This document shows, one piece after another, positions 51,259 through 60,127 of a stretch of 64,000 nucleotides of DNA. The DNA is taken from the NCBI GenBank assembly GCA_009712635.1, contig WASS01000022.1, positions 1-64,000 on the forward strand, read 5' to 3'. Under the pieces are notes generated by a model. It was not told where the DNA came from, made no database searches, and worked only from the letters and a program-made list of their open reading frames with translations. The stretch's first letter is position 1; the number at the start of each line of letters is the position of its first letter. The position numbers were made by a program, and so were the translations under genes. The DNA comes from Hungatella sp. (lineage in GTDB: Bacteria; Bacillota; Clostridia; Lachnospirales; Lachnospiraceae).

Positions 51259-52509
51259 ATGGATGAATTATACAATCCGTTCCCGAAGCTGCCCAAAAAC
51301 ATCAGACAGATTGGGGAACGGGATGAAATCGTAAAATTATATGTAGAGGATTATGTTAACACATATTTAAAACGTCTTTTTCCTGTAAGTGGACAAAGAC
51401 TGCGGGTCGGGCTTTTGCTTGGCAGCATGGAGTTAAGTGAAGGGACGCCGTATATCTTTATCGACGGAGCATTGGAGATGGAAGATGTGACGGAAGAGGG
51501 CCTGAAGGTGTCCTTTACAGAACTGTCATGGAAAAGAGCTTCCCAAAACATGGACCAGCTTTTTCCAAAGAGATCCATACAGGGCTGGTTTATATGTGGA
51601 AGTCCCGGAGAGGATTTAAGTCCTTTAAATTACTGGAAGCAGCACATGCAGTATTTTGGAGGTCCTAACAAACTAATGTATCTGAGTTGTGGAACAGAGG
51701 GGGATGAAACAATTTATGTAACCTCGGAAGATGGCTTTTATAAGCTTCAGGGGTACAGTATCTATTATGAACGCAATCAAATGATGCAGGATTATATGGT
51801 ACTGCGCAAGGATGTAAAACGTATCGAAACCGATACAAATGATAAGGTAATTGAAGAATTCCGCAAGCGAATGGGCGAGAACAAGGAAGAAGCAGTGGAC
51901 AGGCATCAGACTGTCGGACTTCTCCGAGGCATGTGCATGGCCATGTCAGTTGTCGTATTAGCTGGCGGAATTGTTATGTTTAACAACTATGAGCGTATGA
52001 AAAGCATGGAAAGTGTAGTAGTTTCTGCAATTCCGGCCAAGGCTGAAAAAATTCTTCTGGGTGATAAGACCCAGCAAAATGGTGAAAAGAAGGAATCGGG
52101 AGTGGTGGTAGAGGAAGCAGATGGAGAAGTTTATCCGACTTCTGCAGTCAACAAGGAGACCATGTCAGAAACCATGCCGGGAACTGCACAGGCGCAGACA
52201 GCGGCACAGGCAGGGGAAACAGCGGGTGAGACAGTCAGTGAGACAGCTGCAGCCGCAGAGACAGAGCCAGCACCACAAAAGGTAGTAGAAGAGAAGGTGA
52301 CACAGGCAGCCAAACCTGAGACACAACCGGCAACCCAGGCAGCGGCGACGGATGGACAACGGATTCATACCGTGGTAGAAGGAGAAACGCTGTATGGGAT
52401 TTGTATTGCTGAATATAAGAGTGTTAATAAATTAAAGGAAATTTGTGAACTGAATGGACTGGAAGATGAAAATAAAATAGTTGCGGGCCAGAAATTGCGT
52501 CTTCCCTAG
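51259..52509 (+). CDS. membrane protein with degenerate MPN/JAB-like domain and C-terminal LysM
   Basis: A 416-aa protein with three parts. Residues about 25-210 resemble an MPN/JAB fold: RVGLLLGSMEL, IFIDGALEM and then GWFICGSPGEDLS (about 114-126), where active enzymes have GW-x-H-x-H-P and a later Asp; here the His ligands are absent, so it cannot be a JAMM metalloprotease. One membrane helix follows (about 224-242, CMAMSVVVLAGGIVMF). A low-complexity Ala/Thr/Glu linker (about 275-368) leads to a LysM domain (about 371-416, HTVVEGETLYGICIAEY) outside the cell. The LysM part should bind peptidoglycan. The MPN assignment is inference from the local pattern; the whole may link a cytoplasmic partner to the wall or spore cortex. 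Confidence 0.8.
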   Translation: MDELYNPFPKLPKNIRQIGERDEIVKLYVEDYVNTYLKRLFPVSGQRLRVGLLLGSMELSEGTPYIFIDGALEMEDVTEEGLKVSFTELSWKRASQNMDQLFPKRSIQGWFICGSPGEDLSPLNYWKQHMQYFGGPNKLMYLSCGTEGDETIYVTSEDGFYKLQGYSIYYERNQMMQDYMVLRKDVKRIETDTNDKVIEEFRKRMGENKEEAVDRHQTVGLLRGMCMAMSVVVLAGGIVMFNNYERMKSMESVVVSAIPAKAEKILLGDKTQQNGEKKESGVVVEEADGEVYPTSAVNKETMSETMPGTAQAQTAAQAGETAGETVSETAAAAETEPAPQKVVEEKVTQAAKPETQPATQAAATDGQRIHTVVEGETLYGICIAEYKSVNKLKEICELNGLEDENKIVAGQKLRLP

Positions 52510-52581
52510 AAAAACTTAATGCGTTTCTCTCTAATTTGATGTATACTACAATTACATATGGGCATTTTTAGGAGAAACTGC

Positions 52582-53856
52582 ATGAGCGATATGAACTCTA
52601 TGAACAGAGAGATAAAGAAAGACCAGCTGCGGCGTCAGATTGTCCCGGCTTCACCGCAAAAGGACGAGGACAGCAATGAAATCATAAAAAGAGCCCGCAC
52701 AAAGGTTAAAAAGAAAAAGTTAAAGATTTTTCTCGTGGTGCTTTTTATCCTGTCTGCTGGTGCAGTCAGTCTGTATACATATTTGAATTATTATCAGTAT
52801 ACTGGATACAGCGTCGTCTGGGAAAAATCGCTCAATGAAGGAAGCTACGCTGGATATTTGGACTTTGGAACCAATGTGTTAAAGTACAGCAAGGATGGAG
52901 CTTCCTATATTGATAACCAGGGGAAAGAGGTATGGATACAGAGCTATGAGATGAAATCACCGGTTGCCAGTGTCAATGGCCCTTATGCGGTCATTGCGGA
53001 TCAACAGGGTAATTCCATCTATGTCTTTGACAAGACGGGTAATACCGGAGTGGCAAACACGGTACTGCCTATTATAAAGGCGTCTGTATCAGCCCATGGA
53101 GTAGTGGCCGCGATCTTAGAAGATACTACTTCCAATTATGTGTATTTTTATAAACGGGATGGCAGTTCTCTGGATGTGAAGATCAAAGCTTTATTAGGAG
53201 GAGATTCCGGTTATCCGGTGGATATCAGCTTATCTCCTGATGGAACACAGCTGATTGGATCTTATGCATTTTTAAAGAATGGGACAATGAATGGAAGGGT
53301 TGCCTTTCATAATTTTGCAGAAATCGGTAAAAGTGTCCCGGACAGGCTTGTGGGGGGATTTGATGAACCTTATGAGTCAACATTTGTAGCACAGGTAAGG
53401 TTTCTTGATGACACATACTCCTGCGCGTTTGCAGATAATGGTATTTCGTTTTATTCCACAAAGAATGCACTTTCACCGGAGCTGATTAAGCAGATTCCGG
53501 CTGAAGATGAGATAAAAAGTGTATTTTATTCGGACAAGTATGCAGGAATGATTACCGATAACCCGGAAGGGGAAAATCCTTATAAGCTTTCTGTATATAA
53601 GTCCAATGGGAACCTGATGTTTACCAGCGGTTTCCAATATCAGTACACCCATGCCGATATTGACGGAAACCTGGTAATTTTGTATAATGAAGACTCTTGC
53701 AGAGTCTATAACATGTCAGGAAGGCTTAAATTTTCCGGTACATTTGATTTTCCCATAACAAAAATCCGAAACGGCAGATTTCCCAATACTCTGATCGTAT
53801 CCGGACCCCAGAACATGAAAGAAATAAGATTACAAATAGGAGGACAATACCAATGA
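52582..53856 (+). CDS. DUF5711 family single-pass membrane protein
   Basis: A 424-aa protein. The start at 52582 follows AGGAG by seven bases. A basic cytoplasmic N-terminus (about 1-47) and one membrane helix (about 48-67, FLVVLFILSAGAVSLYTYL) precede a large extracellular domain of repeated beta segments resembling an eight-bladed propeller, with motifs such as GNSIYVFDKTG and SLSPDGTQLI. DUF5711 proteins are common in Lachnospiraceae and uncharacterised. Its stop codon overlaps the transketolase start by ATGA, an unusual partner for an extracellular protein. Confidence 0.83.
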   Translation: MSDMNSMNREIKKDQLRRQIVPASPQKDEDSNEIIKRARTKVKKKKLKIFLVVLFILSAGAVSLYTYLNYYQYTGYSVVWEKSLNEGSYAGYLDFGTNVLKYSKDGASYIDNQGKEVWIQSYEMKSPVASVNGPYAVIADQQGNSIYVFDKTGNTGVANTVLPIIKASVSAHGVVAAILEDTTSNYVYFYKRDGSSLDVKIKALLGGDSGYPVDISLSPDGTQLIGSYAFLKNGTMNGRVAFHNFAEIGKSVPDRLVGGFDEPYESTFVAQVRFLDDTYSCAFADNGISFYSTKNALSPELIKQIPAEDEIKSVFYSDKYAGMITDNPEGENPYKLSVYKSNGNLMFTSGFQYQYTHADIDGNLVILYNEDSCRVYNMSGRLKFSGTFDFPITKIRNGRFPNTLIVSGPQNMKEIRLQIGGQYQ

Positions 53857-55832
53857 GCAACATCGATACTATGTCAATTAATGCAATCCGCATCCTTTCT
53901 GCCGATGCAATCCAGAAAGCCAACTCCGGACATCCGGGCCTTCCTTTAGGCTGCGCATCTGCTGCGTATGAATTATGGGCAAATCACATGAATCATAATC
54001 CGGCAGATCCAACATGGGCTAACAGAGACCGTTTTATCCTGTCTGGAGGTCATGGATCCATGCTGTTGTACTCTTTGCTTCATCTGTTTGGATATGGTAA
54101 TTTATCCAAAGAGGATGTGATGAATTTCCGCCAGCTTGGTTCAAAAACTCCAGGACATCCGGAGTATGGCCATACGGTAGGAGTTGAGGCAACCACAGGT
54201 CCTCTTGGAGCTGGTATGGGTATGGCAGTCGGTATGGCAATTGCCGAAAGTCATCTTGCTGCTGTATTTAATAAGGACAACTATCCGGTAGTTGATCATT
54301 ACACCTTTGCTTTGGGTGGAGACGGCTGCATGATGGAAGGAATTTCCTCCGAAGTATTTTCTCTTGCAGGAACTCTTGGTCTGGGTAAATTAATTGTTTT
54401 TTATGATTCCAATAAAATTTCCATTGAAGGAAGTACAGATATCGCTTTTACAGAGAATGTACAAAAACGTATGGAAGCATTTGGTTTTCAGATTATTACG
54501 GTTGAGGATGGCAATGATTTAGAAGCCATCGGACGTGCAATCGAAGAGGCAAAGGCAGATACAGAGCATCCTTCCTTTATCACCATAAAAACACAGATCG
54601 GCTTCGGCTGTCCTGCAAAGCAGGGTAAGGCAAGCGCTCACGGAGAACCACTGGGTGCTGATAACATTACTGCATTAAAGGAAAACTTAGGCTGGCCATC
54701 TATGGAACCATTCTATGTTCCGGAGAAAGTTTACAGCCATTACAGAAAGCTTGCTGAGGAAAAGGCTGAGACAGAAGCGGCATGGAATGTGATGTTTGCT
54801 GCTTACTGCCAGGAGTATCCAGACATGGAAGAACTGTGGAATGCTTACCATGATCCGGATGCAGGAGAAAAATCCATCGAGGCATGCGCTGATTTCTGGA
54901 AAAAGCCGGAGAAGGCAGATGCAACCAGAAATTTATCCGGACAGATTTTAAACAGAATTAAGACATATATGCCAAACTTAATCGGCGGTTCTGCGGACTT
55001 AGCACCTTCCAATAAGACAAATATGTCGGATATGGGAGATTACAGCAAGGAGAACCCGGCTGGCAGAAATATGCATTTCGGAGTTCGGGAACTTGGAATG
55101 ACAGCCATAGGAAACGGTATGATGCTTCACGGCGGACTTCGTACCTATGTGTCTACTTTCTTTGTTTTCAGTGATTATACAAAACCGATGGCACGTCTTT
55201 CCGCTTTAATGGGAGTACCGTTATCCTTCGTTTTCACTCACGACAGTATTGGTGTTGGTGAAGACGGTCCTACTCATGAGCCAATCGAGCAGCTTGCCAT
55301 GTTACGTGCATTGCCAAACTTCCATGTATTCCGTCCCTGTGATGAAACAGAGACAGAAGCAGCATGGTACTCTGCACTGACTTCCAAAAAGACACCGACA
55401 GCTCTGGTTCTTACCAGACAGAATCTGACCCCTATGCCAGGAAGCAGCAAAGAGGCATTAAAGGGTGGCTATGTAATCGATGACTGTGAAGGAACACCAG
55501 ATCTGATTCTTATTGCCAGCGGATCAGAAGTTGAACTGTCTGTAAAGGCAAAAGCGCTTATTCCTGATCAGAAAGTCCGTGTAGTTTCCATGCCATGTAT
55601 GGATTTATTTGAGGAGCAGAGCCAGGAGTATAAGGAATCCGTACTTCCAAAGGCAGTTAGAAAACGTGTGGCAGTGGAAGCATTAAGCGATTTCGGCTGG
55701 GGCAAATATGTAGGTCTCGACGGCGCTTATGTCACCATGACCGGATTCGGTGCAAGCGGTCCAGCTAATCTGTTATTTGACCATTTTGGATTTACGCCTG
55801 AGCATGTAGCAGAAGTGGCAAAATCCTTATAA
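53853..55832 (+). CDS. tkt: transketolase
   Basis: A 659-aa thiamine-diphosphate enzyme of the pentose phosphate pathway that moves two-carbon units between sugar phosphates. Motifs: [11 protein letters not shown] (about 26-36), the ThDP motif [13 protein letters not shown] through [11 protein letters not shown] (about 150-192), [10 protein letters not shown] (about 261-270), the catalytic Glu in FGVRELGM (about 407-414) and [14 protein letters not shown] (about 464-477). GGAGG lies ten bases upstream, inside the end of the DUF5711 gene. Normal length. Glucokinase follows 46 bp downstream. Confidence 0.96.
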   Translation: MSNIDTMSINAIRILSADAIQKANSGHPGLPLGCASAAYELWANHMNHNPADPTWANRDRFILSGGHGSMLLYSLLHLFGYGNLSKEDVMNFRQLGSKTPGHPEYGHTVGVEATTGPLGAGMGMAVGMAIAESHLAAVFNKDNYPVVDHYTFALGGDGCMMEGISSEVFSLAGTLGLGKLIVFYDSNKISIEGSTDIAFTENVQKRMEAFGFQIITVEDGNDLEAIGRAIEEAKADTEHPSFITIKTQIGFGCPAKQGKASAHGEPLGADNITALKENLGWPSMEPFYVPEKVYSHYRKLAEEKAETEAAWNVMFAAYCQEYPDMEELWNAYHDPDAGEKSIEACADFWKKPEKADATRNLSGQILNRIKTYMPNLIGGSADLAPSNKTNMSDMGDYSKENPAGRNMHFGVRELGMTAIGNGMMLHGGLRTYVSTFFVFSDYTKPMARLSALMGVPLSFVFTHDSIGVGEDGPTHEPIEQLAMLRALPNFHVFRPCDETETEAAWYSALTSKKTPTALVLTRQNLTPMPGSSKEALKGGYVIDDCEGTPDLILIASGSEVELSVKAKALIPDQKVRVVSMPCMDLFEEQSQEYKESVLPKAVRKRVAVEALSDFGWGKYVGLDGAYVTMTGFGASGPANLLFDHFGFTPEHVAEVAKSL

Positions 55833-55878
55833 TAAAACTGCTTCTGTGGTACAAAAGCATAAAGGAGTGTATCTGGAT

Positions 55879-56823
55879 ATGGGAAAAAAGTGTGTTGGCA
55901 TAGATGTGGGAGGAACATCTGTTAAGATCGGAATATTTGAAACAACAGGGGAACTTCTTCATAAGTGGGAGGTTGGTACCAGAACGGAAGAGAACGGAAG
56001 ATACATTCTTGATGACGTATCTGCTTCCATTCTGGAAACACTTAAGAAGCTTAATCTCTCTCTTGATGAGATCAAAGGCATCGGAATGGGAGTTCCTGGA
56101 CCGGTTATGCCGGATGGATATGTGGAGGTCTGCGTCAATTTAGGCTGGCGTGATTTATACCCGGGCAGAGAACTGAGCAGCAGGCTGGACGGAATTCCGG
56201 TACTGTGCGGAAATGATGCCAATGTGGCTGCCCTGGGCGAGATGTGGCAGGGCGGTGGTAAAGGCTACGAAGACATCGTTATGGTCACCCTGGGAACAGG
56301 TGTGGGCGGAGGCGTAATCCTGGGAGAGAAGATTATCGCCGGCAAGCACGGGCTGGCAGGTGAAATCGGTCATATCCATATCCGGGATGAAGAGACAGAA
56401 CATTGCAACTGCGGAGGCGTAGGCTGTGTGGAGCAGATTGCAAGTGCTACCGGTATTGCAAGAGAAGCAAGACGGAAGATGGCTTCTACGGATATTCCTT
56501 CTGTATTACGGGATTACGGAGATGATGTTACTGCGAAGGAAGTATTAGACGCGGCAAAAGCTGGAGATGAACTGGCAAAGTTAGTGATCGATATCGTGGG
56601 TCATTATCTTGGCCTTACACTGGCTCAGATTACCATGGTCATTGACCCGGAAGTATTTGTTATAGGCGGAGGTGTATCAAAGGCAGGACAATATCTCATT
56701 GATGAGATCTTCCGCCATTATGACAGGTTTACTCCTATATCAAAAAGCAAGAGCAAAATCGTTCTTGCTACACTGGGCAATGATGCTGGAATCTACGGTG
56801 CGGCAAGACTGATACTTGACTGA
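55879..56823 (+). CDS. glcK: ROK-family glucokinase
   Basis: A 314-aa sugar kinase that phosphorylates glucose with ATP. ATG at 55879 is taken as the start (AAGGAG about ten bases upstream); an in-frame GTG at 55846 is less likely. Motifs: the phosphate loop GIDVGGTSVKIGIF (about 8-21), GNDANVAALGE (about 113-123), TLGTGVGGG (about 139-147), GEIGHIHI (about 161-168) and the ROK zinc site CNCGGVGCVE (about 177-186). With tkt and pgi in this region it feeds imported sugars into central metabolism. Confidence 0.95.
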   Translation: MGKKCVGIDVGGTSVKIGIFETTGELLHKWEVGTRTEENGRYILDDVSASILETLKKLNLSLDEIKGIGMGVPGPVMPDGYVEVCVNLGWRDLYPGRELSSRLDGIPVLCGNDANVAALGEMWQGGGKGYEDIVMVTLGTGVGGGVILGEKIIAGKHGLAGEIGHIHIRDEETEHCNCGGVGCVEQIASATGIAREARRKMASTDIPSVLRDYGDDVTAKEVLDAAKAGDELAKLVIDIVGHYLGLTLAQITMVIDPEVFVIGGGVSKAGQYLIDEIFRHYDRFTPISKSKSKIVLATLGNDAGIYGAARLILD

Positions 56824-56864
56824 TGACTATTTATGTATCTATATTATAAATTAAATATGTCTAT

Positions 56865-56905
56865 AAAAGACCTCATTTCCCAATCATCTGGGAATGGGGT
56901 CTTTT
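56865..56905. terminator. bidirectional terminator between glcK and the ABC exporter
   Basis: A long stem (56865-56882 with 56889-56905) with one bulge, bounded by AAAA and TTTT, between the convergent glcK and ABC permease genes. Confidence 0.9.
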
Positions 56906-56928
56906 AAGATAGAAGTAGTTTTATACTA

Positions 56929-57786
56929 TTATCGAATTCTTTTTGATAGATTAATTATTGACAGACTATAAAATAAAGTGGCTGTGAGGACCAGAATGAG
57001 AACACTGAGCCACCACGGGACAACAGAGTCACCAAAGCGGAAGGTAACTCCCATATACTCTTTAAATTCATTTAAATGGTTTGCTGGTATTTCTGAAAAT
57101 GAAGCCTTCATGGCCTCTTCCATAAGTACCTGGCGTAAGAGTGAAGCCGCGTGGGATACAGGGAATAATTTTATAACAAATTGTACGGATTCGGGTAGGG
57201 CTCCTATAGGGAGATATATGCCTGTTAAAAATCCAATTGAAGTCCCTATTATTGTGCTGGCAGTACTAAATGCGCTGTGGCTTTTGAAAAAGGAAACAAT
57301 AAAGCAGACAATAGAAGTATTTGTTGCGGTAGTAAAAATCACAAGTAATATGACTTTTAAAAGTCCAATAAGTGTCATCCACCTTCCTCCACAAAATACC
57401 ATATATATTTCCGACACAAAAACCGTAATGATCGATATTATTACACCAATTAAAAATGCACTGCCAATATATCCAATTGTGATCTGACTACTTTTAATTG
57501 GAGCAGAGTAAAAGTCCTTGTTGATTTTGCGGACTTTATCGTCAATCATAATGCCAAATGCACCCATAGTTGCTGTGATTGATGCGACTGCAAGAAGGCC
57601 TGCTAAAAGCCAGGTATTCATTAAATAATTGGTGTCTTTTATATTCTGCATGGAGTCACCCAGCCACACATCGCCTAAAAACACTGCGTATAATACAATA
57701 ATGATAAAAATAGCAAGCAGGGAAAATAATACTGCGCTTCTATCACGAAAAAAAATCTTTAAGTTCCGCTTGATTAAAATATTCAT
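56929..57786 (-). CDS. ABC-2 type exporter permease
   Basis: A 285-aa membrane protein with about six helices, of the ABC2_membrane family. It begins MNILIKRNLKIFFRDRSAV, a typical amphipathic start before helix 1, and has the family segment FLTGIYLPIGALPESVQFVIKLFPVSHA (split, about 188-215). It overlaps the ATPase gene by ATGA. Together they would export a drug, peptide or lipid; the substrate is unknown. Confidence 0.92.
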   Translation of the reverse strand: MNILIKRNLKIFFRDRSAVLFSLLAIFIIIVLYAVFLGDVWLGDSMQNIKDTNYLMNTWLLAGLLAVASITATMGAFGIMIDDKVRKINKDFYSAPIKSSQITIGYIGSAFLIGVIISIITVFVSEIYMVFCGGRWMTLIGLLKVILLVIFTTATNTSIVCFIVSFFKSHSAFSTASTIIGTSIGFLTGIYLPIGALPESVQFVIKLFPVSHAASLLRQVLMEEAMKASFSEIPANHLNEFKEYMGVTFRFGDSVVPWWLSVLILVLTATLFYSLSIINLSKRIR

Positions 57787-58697
57787 TTCCTTAAATCCCT
57801 CCCCATAATACCAATAAAAGCATCATCCATAGTACCTTGTAAAACCTGAAAACTGCTGATGCAGGATTTGCATTTTTCCAATACAGGCAAGGCTTTCATA
57901 GTATCAGGCAGATTTATTATAAACTCACCTGCTGACATGGTAAAGCCAAGCTTAAACTCCAGCAGGATCTGACGTAAGGCGCATTCATCTGAAGCGGATA
58001 GCCTTAAACGATCGGTGGCATACTTTGTTTTTAATTCAACAGGTGTACCCTTTGCTGCGATTTCTCCGTGGTCCAGTACAATTACATAGTCCGATTCGGC
58101 AGCTTCTTCCATGTAGTGGGTTGTAAGAAAAACTGTCATTCCGGTTTTTTTCTGAAGTAGTTTAATTGCATTCCAGATGCTTTTTCGTGTTTGCGGATCC
58201 AGGCCGGTTGTGGGTTCATCGAGGAAAAGTATTTTAGGTGTGTTAATAAGTGCCCGCGCGATGTCCACTCTGCGCCGCTGCCCTCCTGAAAGCTTACCAT
58301 AGGGGCGATCAATAAATTCACATAATTCTGTTGCCTGAGCAGCCTCATAGACGGTTTTTTGAATCATTGCTCTGTCCGACTGGTAGAATTCTGCCCTGGT
58401 GAGAAGGTTTTCTCGCACGGTAAGAAGCGGGTCCAGCACGCTGTCTTGGAAAACGACACCTATTATATTTCTTATAGATTGTCTGTCACGGCAAAGATCA
58501 AGCCCATCTATGGTAACTTCGCCGCCGTTATAATCCATTAATGTGCATAAGATATCGATTGTGGTTGATTTACCTGCACCATTAGTACCGAGAAATGAAA
58601 AAAGTTTCCCTCTTTCAACATAAAAACTAATATTTTTCACGGCACATAGATTTGAATAATTTTTTTGTAAATTTGTTACTTCAATAATTTTATCCAT
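57783..58697 (-). CDS. ABC exporter ATPase (DrrA/CcmA type)
   Basis: A 304-aa single-domain ABC ATPase. ATG at 58697 is preferred over GTG at 58706 because GAGGTG lies six bases upstream. Walker A GTNGAGKST (about 36-44), signature LSGGQRRRVDIARAL (about 135-149), Walker B ILFLDEPTTGLD (about 155-166), H-loop TTHYMEEA. The C-terminal 80 residues form the extra domain usual in daunorubicin-type exporters. It drives the permease encoded after it and lies downstream of the LytTR-DUF3021 pair. Confidence 0.94.
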   Translation of the reverse strand: MDKIIEVTNLQKNYSNLCAVKNISFYVERGKLFSFLGTNGAGKSTTIDILCTLMDYNGGEVTIDGLDLCRDRQSIRNIIGVVFQDSVLDPLLTVRENLLTRAEFYQSDRAMIQKTVYEAAQATELCEFIDRPYGKLSGGQRRRVDIARALINTPKILFLDEPTTGLDPQTRKSIWNAIKLLQKKTGMTVFLTTHYMEEAAESDYVIVLDHGEIAAKGTPVELKTKYATDRLRLSASDECALRQILLEFKLGFTMSAGEFIINLPDTMKALPVLEKCKSCISSFQVLQGTMDDAFIGIMGRDLRK

Positions 58698-58790
58698 TCT
58701 TTTCACCTCTTTTGGTAATTACTGTACCAGAACAATGCAGTGCCTGCAATGGGTCTAAAGGTATGCTGCAAATAGTAAAAGGTAAGATGT

Positions 58791-58829
58791 AAAAAAAAGA
58801 TGGTAAGCTGTAAATAGCCTTCCATCTTT
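58791..58829 (-). terminator. terminator-like hairpin between DUF3021 and the ABC exporter genes
   Basis: On the minus strand AAAGATGG (58829-58822) pairs with CCATCTTT (58803-58796), with an inner AAG-CT/AG-CTT pairing, followed by more T. It lies between the regulator pair and the exporter genes and may be a partial terminator. Confidence 0.72.
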
Positions 58830-58840
58830 ATAGTAATATT

Positions 58841-59275
58841 CTATTGTGAACGGTAACGCTCTCTAAGTCGGTGATTTAGCTTATCTGCTAATTTTTTATC
58901 TTGATATTTACATGTTATAAATACCATAATATATACAAATAGAAATTGCAAAACAAATGTCATCACCTCTTTGGTGTGGCTGATATTGATCCAGTCCCAA
59001 AGCCAGGCAAAACACAAAACTACGGATAATAGTACTGGAAGGTGTATTGCTTTACGAATGTACATCTGCTTTTTGCTGAGTTCTTTACCCGAGTAAAAAA
59101 GAAGATATGGAATATCGCTGACAAAAGCCATCATTAGTATTCCTCCGATGTCATGAAGGGAAAAGCTGGCATCTGGATAAAATGCCATGCAAAATATGTA
59201 CATAGAAGCAATAATCCCTGTTACTATTATGAAGAAGGAACGAAACATTGTTTTTAACAAATTTTCTATATTCAT
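58841..59275 (-). CDS. DUF3021 membrane protein
   Basis: A 144-aa protein with four predicted membrane helices (about 12-30, 40-60, 75-93 and 102-120) and a basic C-terminal tail. DUF3021 genes regularly follow LytTR-domain regulators, as here with 11 bp between them, and are thought to restrain the LytTR protein at the membrane. AGGAGG lies before the ATG. Family call is from the context and the helix pattern. Confidence 0.88.
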   Translation of the reverse strand: MNIENLLKTMFRSFFIIVTGIIASMYIFCMAFYPDASFSLHDIGGILMMAFVSDIPYLLFYSGKELSKKQMYIRKAIHLPVLLSVVLCFAWLWDWINISHTKEVMTFVLQFLFVYIMVFITCKYQDKKLADKLNHRLRERYRSQ

Positions 59276-59286
59276 GCTGACGCCTC

Positions 59287-59721
59287 CTATATTCCGAGAA
59301 TTTTCTTTAAATCGTTTACATACTGCCGGGAGATAATAACTTTTTCGTTATTGACAAGAGTTGCTTCAAAGCGTCCGCTCAGCGCAGGACTCAGGGTATT
59401 AATTTTACTTAAATTAAGCAGTACCGATTTTGATACCCGAAGAAAGTCACTATTTAATAGAAAGCTTTCTAATTCATATAATTTTTGTTTTGATTCAAGC
59501 ACCTTATCTTTGCAATATAGGAAAGTTTTATTATCAACAACCTCAATATAATAGATCTCTTTCGGCTGAAGACGGTGAATATTATTTCCATCGTAAGCAA
59601 TAAGTGCATCATGTAATTTAATCATAGCAAGTAGATGAATCAACTCGTCAGTCATCTCCCGGCATTTAATAATTATTTGGTCTTCTTCCCCATCGTGTGT
59701 TTCCTCAATGACAATTTTCAA
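59287..59721 (-). CDS. LytTR-domain transcriptional regulator without receiver domain
   Basis: A 144-aa DNA-binding protein. The LytTR domain fills about residues 45-144, with IHRLQPKEIYYIEVVDNKTFLYC (split, about 48-70) and DFLRVSKSVLLNLSKI (about 92-107). There is no response-regulator receiver; the N-terminal 45 residues are short and acidic. In this class control is believed to come from the DUF3021 membrane partner encoded next rather than from phosphorylation. Probable target: its own operon and the ABC exporter genes downstream. Confidence 0.92.
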   Translation of the reverse strand: MKIVIEETHDGEEDQIIIKCREMTDELIHLLAMIKLHDALIAYDGNNIHRLQPKEIYYIEVVDNKTFLYCKDKVLESKQKLYELESFLLNSDFLRVSKSVLLNLSKINTLSPALSGRFEATLVNNEKVIISRQYVNDLKKILGI

Positions 59722-59897
59722 CTTATTTCACCTGCCTGCAGATTTAGAATATAATAATTTATTGTAGCATAAAGGCATTAGTATTTCTATTGTAATTCCA
59801 ATAATACTCCAATTAATAGACTTGCTCTTAATCTCAATTATTTGACCTGAAAGGGAAATGTTCTCACTAAGAGCACGTTAACAGCAGTCATCGCTTA
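59722..59897. other. AT-rich divergent region between the LytTR and ppaC genes
   Basis: Upstream part of a 406-bp gap. It is AT-rich and should hold the minus-strand promoter of the LytTR operon (a TATATT-like -10 near 59750 has no clear -35). No gene or strong hairpin is visible. Confidence 0.4.
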
Positions 59898-59925
59898 TTT
59901 ACAATTTACTAAATTATGATATAAT
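59898..59925 (+). promoter_or_regulatory. promoter of ppaC
   Basis: TTTACA (59898-59903), a 16-bp spacer and perfect TATAAT (59920-59925). It implies an unusually long leader of about 195 nt. Confidence 0.65.
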
Positions 59926-59967
59926 GGGAATACTTCACAAAGAATAAAACCTTGTAAAATGAGGAGA

Positions 59968-59990
59968 CCCCGGCTGCCAGGCAGTCGGGG
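59968..59990 (+). other. G-C-rich hairpin in the ppaC leader
   Basis: CCCCGGCTG (59968-59976) pairs with CAGTCGGGG (59982-59990), one G-U, around CCAGG. It follows GAGGAGA and has no T run. It stands out in an AT-rich leader and could be part of a structured control element. Confidence 0.45.
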
Positions 59991-60127
59991 CAATTATGAA
60001 AAATCTATGTGCAATTTGACTATTTAAGCGTTTTTGTTTGTTTGATTTCTATACAATTAGTATAAAAAATACTTGTGAACACAATATGAACGCTGTGTAA
60101 ACAGATTATGAAATAAAGGAGGAACGC

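Noticed and set aside
56978-57487. 169-codon plus-strand frame opposite the ABC-2 permease gene
   Set aside because: The minus-strand permease overlaps its ATPase gene by ATGA and has clear membrane helices; the plus-strand frame has no start signals.
59957-60026. Short leader peptide (22 codons from the ATG at 59959) before ppaC
   Set aside because: The GGAG nearby lies after the ATG, not before it, and the codons mainly reflect the G-C-rich hairpin; evidence is too thin.
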